Shown here: one piece after another, positions 33,099 through 44,816 of the stretch
How the letters are laid out: each line of letters starts with the position of its first letter
How positions within the stretch are numbered: position 1 is the first letter of the stretch
DNA from: Rotaria sp. Silwood1
Taxonomy: Eukaryota; Rotifera; Eurotatoria; Philodinida; Philodinidae
DNA: 64,000 nucleotides
Assembly (NCBI GenBank): GCA_905250075.1
Contig: CAJNOP010000391.1
Location: 6,687-70,686, forward strand
Reading direction: 5' to 3'
Position numbers and translations under genes: made by a program
The notes under the pieces: generated by a model
What the model was told of the DNA's origin: nothing
The model's database searches: none
Seen by the model: the letters and a program-made list of their open reading frames with translations, nothing else

Positions 33099-36000
33099 TT
33101 AATTTTCTTCATCGAGTTCATACAAAGGTGCTATTAAATGTAATTCATGTTCATGTCCTTTTTCTTGTTTACACTTTGCACACATGTCATAATCTCCACA
33201 TATTTTGCAGTGATACCTCAACCCAATAAATGGAAACATGCCACAGCCACCGTCACAACATATATGATACCAAACAAATTCTTCATCTGGCAATCGAGGA
33301 CAAAACACTTTTTTGCCACAACACCAAGATTCTATTGCATTCAGTTCCATTTTACTAATGACTGGATAGCCATTATTTGTTAAACATTCACCAGTCGATG
33401 CGTACAAAACAATTAACGTTGGTATTTTTTGCATATCAAAGTATTTCTCTAATCTCTTGATTAATATCATCGAATTTTGTTCTCCATAGGGTATTGTTTT
33501 CCAAGGCATGTCTTTGTAATGTTCATCAAATGATTCTTTATCAAAGTCATACAGCCATATATAAATTATATCGAATAATAATGATCGATCTCTATTATTA
33601 ACTATCAGTTTGTTATATATATCAACCAATTTTAAAGTAAACTGGCGACTTACAGTTGAAGGATCTACAATATATAAGCCAATAGCGGCGTTATTTTTAA
33701 TAAAATCAGACATGGAAACACGTTCTCCAGTTTGATTACTATTTGTGAGAATTTCTCCATTACCTAATATTTGTCTCATTGAATAACGTTGATTTGGAAT
33801 CAGTAGATAACTCAGTGGATCACTAAAACAACATTTAAAAGACAATCAATAAATGAAGATAAAGTCCCATTTTTTTGGATGAGTAATGCGTAGGCAAAAT
33901 TCAAATTTCAGTATATTTTTCATTCTATTCTCTTGGACAGTAGTTCGAAAAATTATTCTTAGTAATGACACTTACTCATTTTCCATGAGTTGCTTAATTT
34001 CATCAATACAATTCTGAGCAGCATTTATTTCTTCTGATAATGATAGATTTTTGTAGATATCCAACGCTTTCTCTAAGTGAACCAAGGCATCAACATAATT
34101 TTGAAAACCATTAAAATAAACTAAGCCAATGCCTACATGCGTAGCGGCAGTTTCAATTCGATTTGGTGCAGAAATCAACAAGCTGTTCAGTGCTTCTTGG
34201 TAATTGATCAAAGCTAATTTGTATTCATCCATATGACTATAAAGTTCAGCCATGGTTGCTAATGTTTTCGCTAAATCTGGATGATTGTTTGGTGAGACAG
34301 CTCTGAATATTTCAATTGCTTTTTTATAATTACTTAAAGCTGCATTATGATTTTGAAATCCATGTTCATATATTGAAGCTATATTTTTATAAATAACAGC
34401 AACAGTAGAATGCTCTGGTGCACATTCTAATTGAATGTTGAGTGCTCTCTCATAATATTCCATAGCTAAATTGTAATCGTGTTTGGATCGATGTATGAAG
34501 CCAATATTTGTAAGTAGTGATACCAGAGCTGGATGATTAACTGTTAATGAAGCATTTTCATATATTTTCAATGCATGCTCATAGTTTATTAAAGCTTCAG
34601 TATAATTTTCGAATCCAATAGCGTAGGTCATGCCAATATTATTATATGTAATTGCAGTTTCAGGATGATTTGGCATGCACATCAGTTGAATAGACAATGC
34701 TTTTTGAAAGTTAAGCATTGAAATTTCATATTCACCAGCATGCTGTTGTGCAAGTGCAATGTAATTGAGTGTGCTTGCAAGATATGGATGACTTTTAGGA
34801 AGTTCTTCCATTCCAATTGATAAAGATTCGTTCATATGTTTTATAGCTAAATCGTAGTTTTTTAGTTCGTTGTAAACAATTCCAATGTTAAGATATGCAC
34901 TAGCTAATAAAAGACCTTGATGTCCTTTTCTACTTAAATCTAACTCGAAAATATTAGAAAACTGTGTTAATGCTTGTTCAAATAGACCCTGCTGTTTTAA
35001 GGCATTGCCTATATTGTTAAATATAGTGCCAAGATTGTATTTATGCCGCAATGGTTTCTTCAGTTCAAGTTCAAGCGCTTTTGAATAATTGACGTACGCT
35101 TTTTTATAATCACCATGGCCACAATAGGCAATCATGCCTAGGTTACTGTAGCATCCTGCAACATCTTCATCATTTTCAGATAATGAATCTAATATTTTAT
35201 TAAAATAACGTTCAGCTTCAAAATATTTTCCCATATGATAGTAGATATTACCAAGTGACAACAAATTGGTTTCCTTCGGTATTTCATTTTTCATATATTC
35301 GAAAATTAATTTCAAATCATTTTCCTCTTGACTACTTAACTGTAATTTAATTATCCAAATATTTTCATTGTCATTTCTTGAAACACTACTAATTTTAAAT
35401 ACACTTCCAAGCATAAATAATATTTCTTGTTCTACTTTATCAAATGCACTACGTTGACTGATATCGGCAAATGGTTTAGCATCTACTAAACAAGTATCAG
35501 CTTCAATTTCAAATAGTACACCTTCTTCTTTTAAATTAGTATAAGTGTTTCTTGCACCGGCATAAATTTCTGATGCCAACTTTCGATCTTTCGTTGTCGA
35601 TAAGAAACTATTCATTGAAATGAAATGTCCAATATTGGCTTTCATCTTTTCGATTTCGACATCTGACATCAGTTGTCCTCGATACACGCGAATAATTGTC
35701 GATTCATTGGCAAACTTCTTTTGTTCGAATTTTAATCGACTATAAATATCACGAATAAAAAATGATAGGCTAATTAATGTGTGATCATCTCGACATCGTA
35801 AAGCACGGTTTAATATACGATATAGAAATGAATCGCGTGTATACCAATAGAGTGCAGCTTGTGCATCATAATATTCTTCCATTTGGTGAATAATTTCCAT
35901 ATCATTGACATTACCATCATATTGCTTTCTACAATTTTTAATAAACAAATCGAAATTGTTTTGATGAACTGTTTCTTCCATTTTTAATAAAACTTCAACT

Positions 36001-36733
36001 ATTAATTGAGACCACATGAAATAACTATCGAGATTTTGATGAGAATATTCCATTGAAGATCTTATTTCTGTCGTTATATTTCTCATAGTTGCTCGATTGA
36101 AAACAGTCATACTTACATTCTGTTTTCTAGCTAGAGTATTGCGTCTTATTTGATCGTTCTTAATATTGTCTAATAATTGAACTCTTCCCGTAGTGACTTT
36201 CTTGATCTGAAAGACAATCTATTAGTCTAAAATAGTGATGGAATCTAGCTTACTTTTTCGTATTTGTCAGTCCATATTTCATGTTCTCTCAAATCCAAGC
36301 AGAAAATATAAATAGCAATGACCTGTGATAGATCATGTATATCTGGTACTAGAGTTTTGCCAATGCTACCAGATACAATTAAAATGATTTCCTCATTCGA
36401 CTTGCTTTCTATGTAGAGTTTACATGAATCGGCTGAATCAAATGTTTTCAAAAAATTGATCGATTGACGTAGTTCTACTTGTGTTTGGCGATTGTCATTA
36501 GTAGAATTCATCTGGGCATCACACCATAGTAGAGTGTAAGTTTCAAGATTTTCTTGTTCATTTTCTTCTGTGCATTGTTTCATCGAAAGAGTTCTATTAT
36601 CGAAGATATTCGATTTATTACCATCAAGCAGCAAATTATCGATTTCATCAATTAATGATATTAGTAAAGTAAGGACATCATTTTCTATACGAGAGTTTTC
36701 GTCAGAATTTGTTGTGCAAATACTGTCTATCAT
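33099..36733 (-). CDS. ADP-ribosyltransferase-TPR-nucleoredoxin-like-ZZ protein
   Basis: Exons 36254-36733, 33976-36206 and 33099-33822 give about 1,144 residues; introns are 47 and 153 bp. Residues 40-155: an N-terminal alpha/beta region (TYTLLWCDAQ, ILIVSGSIGK, VIAIYIFCLD). Residues 240-435: an R-S-E mono-ADP-ribosyltransferase fold with RVYRGQ (Arg336), NSFLSTT (Ser363) and EQE (Glu421), the ExE form usual for Arg-directed enzymes; all key residues are intact. Residues 460-900: about ten TPRs, many of the 42-residue kinesin-light-chain type. Residues 920-1060: nucleoredoxin-like fold (MPWKTIPYGE, IPTLIVL) with the WCxxC replaced by VDPSTVS, so probably not redox-active. Residues 1089-1129: ZZ zinc finger (CKICGDYDMCAKC). 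The last donor (GA|GTAAGT) overlaps an in-frame TAA, so unspliced transcripts would end after the TPRs. The third exon has no in-frame ATG ahead of its coding start, favouring fusion. An acceptor-like TTTTCAG lies directly before the start ATG, possibly a trans-splicing site. Confidence 0.8.
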
Positions 36734-36739
36734 CTGAAA

Positions 36740-39700
36740 AGACCATTGCTAATTGTGTAATGTGACTCACTAACTTTGACTTAGACGTTAACGTATCAGA
36801 ATGATGCTATCGAATTTTCCCTTATTACCAAATCAAATGTTTGTTGACTGGTCATAGCTGACTACGTAGTCAGAGGATGCGTCTATTGAGTTTTGGCTAT
36901 CAACGTTGCTTTTTTCTGCTAACACCAATATATATACACTATGAAGACTTGTCTCACAGTTCGACATTCGGTTTTGACTCGGCTTGAGTTAAACTCGGAA
37001 CTGTAATTGAAGAACGGTACAACTATGCAGTTTACGAACGGATGCACATCTGTTGGCTTGCCATGTTTACCAGGTTTTAGTAAATGAATTAAAAAACGCT
37101 TAGCTATCTGTTACTCTTCGATATAAGAATAAATATCTAACTCTGTTTACAATTGCCTACGACTACATGACAATGTTGAAAATAGCTCTTTTTAACAAAA
37201 AAAAAAAGAAATATGCTGAAATAATGAATATTACCCTTTCACTTCTTTATATTTACCTCTACCAACGATCACATGTTTATAGAGTAATTGCTGGCAATAA
37301 ATAAGAGTCAGTTGTTTGAAAAGAAGTCGGAAGAAAGAACGAGACGAGTCAAGAACAGAAAAGAAAAAATAGCACATATAAAAGCATGCCTGTTTTGAAT
37401 TCCGAAGAAATGCGTCATATGCAAGGTGGAATATTCATTGGTTGCTGCATTTAATTACTGACATACGTCTAGCAACTATGAATATTTAAATTAATTGTAA
37501 ATGCTGTGCGACAACAAAAATATACAGCACTTTCATCACTATATTGAGCGATAATAAAATACTCTTTGAAGTTAGGCCGTTTCTCTTAATGATTAGCAAA
37601 CTAAAGATAGAATATTACACGACATTCACTGTCGAACAATACGTTCCAAGTAACTGTATTCGAGTGGTTAACTGTACCGATGTCGATCGATGAGTGGACA
37701 AGTAGGTATAGACAATTGAAATTTAGACTCTATATTCAATTGTTTCCTCTTAGGTTAAGTCAGAGTCTAATGAACGTTTTTATTCGCTTGTTCTAACTCA
37801 AAACTATCTCTGTTTGTAGAAATTCAAGCATCGATGATTAGCGATAACGGCATCAGATTGATGTGGGTGTAGATTTGGAGGTAGATGTGGATGAGCCGAT
37901 TCTCTTGAACATTCACACCGAAACCCACATCCGCCACCCCCTATTCGAAAATGAATAAATAATCTGCTTCTTTGTTAATTCAATAGATATTTGAGATGTA
38001 AGTAAAATATAAAACATTGATAGCATAATAGGGTCATTCAGAATTTGGAATCGATAAAAATATGATATTTTGGATCCATGGGTTATAGAAAGCTGTTACA
38101 ATTTATATTTATTTGACTAGAGAACCTGTTAAGATATAATAACTTGATTTGAAATGTAGAAAATTTCTCAGAAATTTAATATTTCAATTCAACATAGAGA
38201 TTTAGGATTATAATTGATTAGAGAAATCTATGATATGAATACTAAGAGCATGATTACGTTCTAAAATAGAAAACTTCATATAAAAATTATAATCGTTTTG
38301 TTTAGTAAAATCTCTAAAACAATGGCACATACTTGAACTTATCGTCGAATATTATCCGACGAAACGATTTCGATATTAATAGATATTCATACGAGATAAT
38401 AAACGAACTTGATTAATTAGTAATACAAATATTATAGATTACCGAACTTTTTATCTACAGACGTTAATAATAAGAAGTGTTTCTGGCATTAATAGGTTTA
38501 ATGAGACGAACTTTTTTTTTAAATAGAATATCAATATATAACACAGAAATCTAAGTATAGCACTAGATTTTTTCATACTGTGTGCTTAAAAAGCTTGAAT
38601 CTCCAGCAGAATGCCAGAAGACTGAAGTGCGAGAGACAAGGCTGCTAAAACCCACACTCAAACTCTAATTGTTAAGACGTTTTGGCTGAATATATCAATT
38701 AGACACAAAATCGTTTGAATTATCAAACATTAATCATCATATTTATATATTTTCTTTTTATTGCTTTAGCGAAATCTTATAAAATACACGAGTTAACGAA
38801 TGGAAGAGGATATATTCTCAACAGATATATCTCAATTAAGAAAGAGAAATTCACGAGAAGATTTATTTAAATAATGTCTGTCAAACACATAGAGGTCATG
38901 AGGATTTAATAGACTTGATCATTGAAGAAAAGAGTTTTTCAGGAAGAAAGCGACAGAAAAAAATTTCCTATAGTGATGAGCTTTCAAAATAAACTCTCTT
39001 GTTGTGATCAATATGAAAACCTTTGTTACATGCAGAATGTATATATCTTTGTATTATTTGATAAACAAGCACTTAATTTAGAGCCAAATATCAAATTTCT
39101 TGATACCATTCAGATACTAATTCACTTAAATAATAAATGGTATCAATGAACTTTTTGAGCTGACAACAATACAATGTGAAATGAATAAGTAATGAAAAAC
39201 GAATGAATATGAGTTGAAGGAGTGCTTTGAAAATTCAAACAAAGTATAAACCTTTTTGAAAATATCGCAAGGACATGCAACATGTTTAAATTTCATGAAG
39301 CTCTGAGATATATGAAAAAAGTTTTTTAATTCATATACATCCTTGTCAAAAGATTCAATTTCGTTTTAGTCCTTGGAAACTTTTCCAAACTTCTGCAACA
39401 TATCTTTGCTTTTCAGAATAGCTTTGAAGTTGTTAAATAAAACCATGCAGCACCACATATAGCTTTTATACGATGGAATATGATTATTATGAAATAAGTT
39501 CGTACAGACAGATTGCGTGATCAAGGAATCAGAATTATTTTTTATGATTCTTCTACAGATATACATTTGAGTAAGACATGCTAACCTAAACAAAGTTACT
39601 CAAATTGTCTGCCGTTTTCATATTCTTTTATATTAACGTAAAAATGAATTTTCTGTTTTGAAAAGAATCTTGAATAAAAAGTATGAAGACAAAAAAACGT

Positions 39701-39825
39701 TTGAAGAGTCTAACGTGTGTACTTTTCATATATTGATAAAAGTTTATTTTTAAATCTAAAGTCAAGTTAAGTTTTATACAACGATATTCAAGATTAATAG
39801 AGAAACATTTTCTAAAAAGTTTAAT
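36740..39825. other. No gene seen; one hairpin element
   Basis: AT-rich region upstream of the ART gene and downstream of endonuclease V. Short frames (for example 38922-39149 and 39366-39593) have no support. Confidence 0.4.
37860..37942. repeat. Telomere-like hairpin element, degenerate
   Basis: G-rich arm GATGTGGGTGTAGATTTGGA, loop with CTCTTGAACATTC, C-rich arm CCCACATCCGCCACCCCC. Confidence 0.5.
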
Positions 39826-40504
39826 TTATGAAATTTTTCCAACCATTTCTCGGCTAAGTAAATCAGCTTGTCGTATTGGTTCACAATTACGATATTTTGT
39901 TGCTGATTTGAATATATTACAAGCTGTTGTCAATGTTATTTTATGTCCAACACTAATATAAACAGCATTTTTTACAGAACCAGTTACATTATAAGCTAAG
40001 CCAAGAACATTTCCACTATCACCTATAACTTCAATATATTGATTTTCTTCGGATGCTTTTTTAGTTAATAAATCTTCAATTTTTTCTCGTGTAATACCAT
40101 CAGCATAAAGAACATTTTTTGATACACCAAAACATGGAATTCCACTTAAAACGCCAAAATGTGAAGCAATACCAGCACGACGTGGATGCCAAACACCATT
40201 ACCATCCATTAAAATAACTTGTGGTGTTAAATGAGGACAATTTTCTTTTTGAATATCAATTAATTTCATAAAAACTGGAGCTTCACGAAATGCTAAATAA
40301 CTAGCTATATATGGAATTTTCATATTACAATTAACACTTATTTTAGCTACGATATTTAATGTTTCATATTCTAAAATAACCATTGATGCGACTGCTTTAT
40401 CATTGTTTTTAACAAAACTTATATCTAAACCAGCTATGTATTTTATTGGTTGTTGGATTTGATCAATATCAGTAATAATTGATGAAACAATATTTTGTTG
40501 TTCT
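39826..40504 (-). CDS. Endonuclease V (5' exon not resolved)
   Basis: Endonuclease V cleaves near deaminated purines (inosine) in nucleic acid; animal forms act mainly on inosine-containing RNA. All metal-binding and catalytic blocks are visible: AGLDISF (Asp), PYIASYLAFREAP (Glu), VILMDGNGVWHPRR (Asp, His) and ASHFGVL (His). The C-terminal AVYISVGHKITL block is also typical. The frame is open upstream of the first Met (40383) through EQQNIVSSIITDIDQIQQPI to an acceptor (CTTTAG) at 40505-40506, so at least one short 5' exon is missing from this model. Length without it is about 225 residues, close to the family's core. No inactivating change is seen. Confidence 0.88.
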
Positions 40505-40509
40505 CTAAA

Positions 40510-41257
40510 GTATTTTTATAAAATCATCGGAAATTTTAGTGATCTGGCAGAAACAAACATAGAACTCATAAATATGCTTCTAACTAACGAGGTTACTATT
40601 TCAATAGAATTTATATTAGTTTGTTAAGTTCAATGAACTGATGACGATTACATGCTATGTTCTTTACCGTAGATTCTCATACAAAATTTAGAGCGATCGT
40701 AACTTCTGAAAATTGATCTTAAACAATAATTTTAGCAATGTTTAATGTTTATGTTAGTCTAATTGTAAATACGGAAAACTCGAACTATAGATGTTGATGG
40801 CGGCGCAGCGGCGGTAGATTCCCAGCCGCGATGGACATCTGTGACTTGAATATTCAATGCATCTTAATTGACTGTTCTATAATATCATGAGTAAATCTGG
40901 ATGTATGGAAGCGATCATAATTAACTTTTACAATACTGAAAACTAAATAAGTATCATATATCTCTTTTTCCAAGAAGGTAAAGTAAGCTGATGCTTTCTT
41001 CACGGTTCACAGAGGTATTAGCTCACAACTCTCTGTCAAGTATAAAATAATAACTTTTTCAATTCCGAACTACAAATTGGCTCAAAGTTAATTGACAGTA
41101 ATGACTCACACTTTAGTATGTTCTTCTCGTAAACTAATATTTCAACTCAATTAGGAATGTTAAATCTGATATAGTCTTTTGTCTCGATAATAATTTATAA
41201 ATAGCAAAGATTTTCAGCTTTGTAATATAATGAAGAATAATATTATAAATCATATAC
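40510..41257. other. Unassigned spacer, probably holds the endonuclease V 5' exon
   Basis: AT-rich apart from a GC-rich patch at about 40797-40842 (GGCGGCGCAGCGGCGG). No exon could be fixed. Confidence 0.35.
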
Positions 41258-44200
41258 TTACTGTGCCCATATAGGTAAAAGATCATTAGCATTCATTTGA
41301 TATTCAAATTCAATAAAATCTTTAATTTCAATATTCAAACATGTTTGACTGATATGTTTATTTGAATTAATTTTTGAAGTGATGTAAAGTTTTTGAACAC
41401 GTTTTTTTAATTCATTAAAATTAAATTTATTTTTGTCTAATTTAATCATATGTGGAATTTTTAATTTTGATGATTCAAATAAAATTTCATTTGTATTTTC
41501 ATCATATTCCATTCCATTAGCAATTAATTCTGTACGAATTTTATATTCATATGAACGTGATAATATTTCATCATCAATTTTTATCATATTTTTTGTTGTT
41601 TTACGAAATTTTAAATAATGTTCAATTGTTAAAACAATCTTTAAAAAAACATCATCAGCATAAATATTACCTTTTCTTCCTGCAGTTTGACCAATATCAA
41701 TCATACAATCCATAATCATATATTCATTTATTAATTCATCATTAAAATATTTTGTTTCAATTATATTAGCAACAGTTTTATGTAAAAGAAAATGTGCACT
41801 TGAATTATTTGGTTCAACATTTCCATAATAATTTTTCATTTTATTATTAAAATTTTCTTTTATATTATTCATTAATATTGTTATATTAATACGTTTATTA
41901 TTAATATCATTTTGCCATAATGGTTCAGTATTGAAAAATAATTTACTTGAACAAGAAAATTTTCCAAGATTAATTGCATATCCAGCTATAGCTGTTTCAG
42001 ATTTAGAATGATAATAACCAAAAACATTTTTATTTACTTTCTTTTCAAATTCTAACCATTTAATTTGCATATTTTCACGAATTTCTCGATATTTTAAAGT
42101 AAAATTAGTATATATTTTCATAGGTCGATCATGTTCATATATAGTTGTTAAAAGATATAGAATAAATGAAATTGTTTCTTTCGGAATTATTGTTATACGA
42201 TCAATACCTAAATTTTCAGTAAGTTTATCAATAGAATTAATAATAGTATCATAGGATTTGCCTAAAAATTCTTTTAACTTTTCATTATTAATATCAATTT
42301 GTTTGAATGAATATTGAAGTGGTATTCCACATAATGTATCAAAAAGTATATCATATAATTGTTCTTTAATAATATTTAAATATTCAATACCCAATTTTGT
42401 TTTTGAACATTGATTTTCAATACACATAAGAATAAAACGTTTTTGTAAAAGTATTTGAATTTTTTCTTTATTAAGTTGATGAAATATATAATTAAAATTT
42501 AATATTCTACAAACAGCATTAAATGGTTGTTGTAATAATTTATCTTCTTGTTTTATTATTTCTTTTAATGCATTAATAAATATTATTCGATTACCTTCAT
42601 TAGAAAATGTATTAGTTGTAGAAATATTTTCAATAATTTGTTTAATAAAATAATTTTTTATTTCTTGATTAAACCAATTTGATTTAAAATCATCAATTAT
42701 AGATAATAGTAACATTTGAACATGATGAAGAATTTTATATCCAGTTAAAATTTGATAAAGAATATTAGTTGCAAATTTTTTATTCGATTCTATTGACCAA
42801 TTTAATGGAATAAAACCTTTACATGGTTCTCTATAAAGAGTTATTAATTGTTTTGAATTATTTATTGTTGCATTTATATAAGATTTAGCACAATAACCAC
42901 AAACTGGATTTGAAACAATACAATTAATTAAATTTTTATTTCCTTCTAATGGAAAATTAATAATAAAATCATTAGTTGTATCTTCAAGATTATTTGGTTG
43001 TTTTAACCAAAGAATAAATGGTCCTTGTTCCATACAAATAGCACATTTAAATAATGGAACATTTGTATGATCTAAAATATCAATTGTATCAGAATATTCA
43101 TCATCAATTGTTGTTAATATTTTAGCACGATTAGCACGATTTGATGAAAATGTAAAATCATTAATTGTATATGAACCTATTTCTTGTTCAAATATTAAAT
43201 TTTGTATAGTATTCCAATATTGACGAATTTTATTAAGATTGATATTAATATATTGTAAATATTGAATTTCTTCAATTTTAGCTTGATCAGATATTTCATA
43301 AAGTTGTTGACGATATTGATTTAATTCAATTGAATTATTAATTTCATTTAATTTTAATTTAACAATATTTGAAATAATTTCATCATGTTGTTTTAAATAT
43401 TTAAAATTAAAATTTGATTTTAATTTTTCTTTTTCAATTTTTATTGATTCATTTTTCATATGAGAAACATATATTCGTAATTCATATAATTTATTATTTA
43501 TTTTTCCATATTGAATTAATGTTTTCCAATCATTTTCAGTTAAATTTAATATTGAATCTAGATTTTTATTATTTAAAAATTTATTAAAATCAATTGCAAT
43601 TATATCTTGTTCATTATCACGTATTGTAATATAACCATCAGGAATTTTTGTATATTCATAAATTTTTATATTATGAAATAATTCATTTATATTTAATGTA
43701 GTTAACTTTTGATAATCTGTTAAATCATCAGATGATTTATAATATTGACTAATATAACCTTTTGATGAAAGAATATAAAATATTTCACCATCATAGAAAA
43801 GACATAAAACATTAGAAGCCATCATTAATGGTGCAACAACTGAAACATTGATTTGTGATGGTTTTGATAATTTTTCATTCACGATTATACAAATAACTAA
43901 TGCTTTGTTTAAATAATCTTTTGTATAGATAGCAAACTAAATTTTTAAAAATGATTTTAATTTCAAAAAAATTTTATTTCTATTACTCTTTAGACTAACG
44001 AGAAAAGTCTTCAAACTCATAAATCTCTGTTTATGTGAATTAAAACTATGATAATAATGTGTCTTGTAGATTACTCATACAAATCAAAAGACTTAAAACT
44101 TTCACATTTTGATGGTGAGGAATAGAGACCGTCGGGTTCGGATCCAAAAATTCTTGGATCCGATGGGCTCTTGTGAGGAGATATAAATGACACACACTCA

Positions 44201-44816
44201 CATCAACAGACGTGCAATGAATGGTCTAATTACTTGCTCATAGTCGTCAAGAGACGGTCGAAAAACTCATATTATCTTTCTGCTATATGAATGATTGTAT
44301 TTTCAATACTCAAATGTTTCATTCTTTTATAAAAAAATCAAAATTTCAAGTTTTCTCGTTTTACCTGTGTGACACTAGTATTATCGATTGCTCCATCGGT
44401 AACAAAAACAATAACATCCGATTTAGTATATGCTTCTTTCGTTAATTCATTGTAAAATATAGCACTTGGACTTGTCCCACCTTCCGGTGTTGCTGTTTGA
44501 ATATTTGTACATAATTTAGCTAATGTATTCCAAAGAACAACATAATCAAATTGAGTAACGTGACAAATACTTAATTCAGCTTCCAAAATATTTTTTTTTA
44601 TCGAAACCAATTGAGAACTTGTTGAACCAGAATTATCAATAAATATACCGGTAATAAAATCTAAACAATATAAAATATTCTTGTAAATTAAGATATGTCA
44701 TGTGAAAAATTATCAAAATGATTAGTTATTATTTTCTACACAAAAAAGAAATTACCTTTCACCGTTTTTAACTTAAGTTCAGCTTTTGGAATTGTAACTA
44801 AATATGATGATGTCAT
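41258..44816 (-). CDS. Large vWA-domain protein with Cys-rich insert
   Basis: Exons 44756-44816, 44365-44660 and 41258-43936 have consistent phases and give about 1,011 residues; introns are 95 and 428 bp. Residues 20-180 form a von Willebrand factor A domain with a complete MIDAS: FIDNSGSTSSQ (DxSxS), GGTSPSA (Thr) and VIVFVTDGAID (Asp). Metal-dependent protein binding is therefore plausible. Around residue 430 a pair of Cys motifs (FKCAICMEQG and PVCGYCAKSY) could bind zinc in a RING-like fold, but full spacing was not verified. The remainder is helical and very rich in Asn, Ile and Lys with few landmarks. There is no signal peptide, so it is probably cytoplasmic. The family is unrecognised beyond the vWA domain. 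Confidence 0.75.
44138..44163. repeat. Perfect 10-bp hairpin in the long vWA-gene intron
   Basis: TCGGATCCAA and TTGGATCCGA are perfect inverted repeats around AAATTC. It sits in the 428-bp intron, which is much longer than the other introns of this window. Confidence 0.6.
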
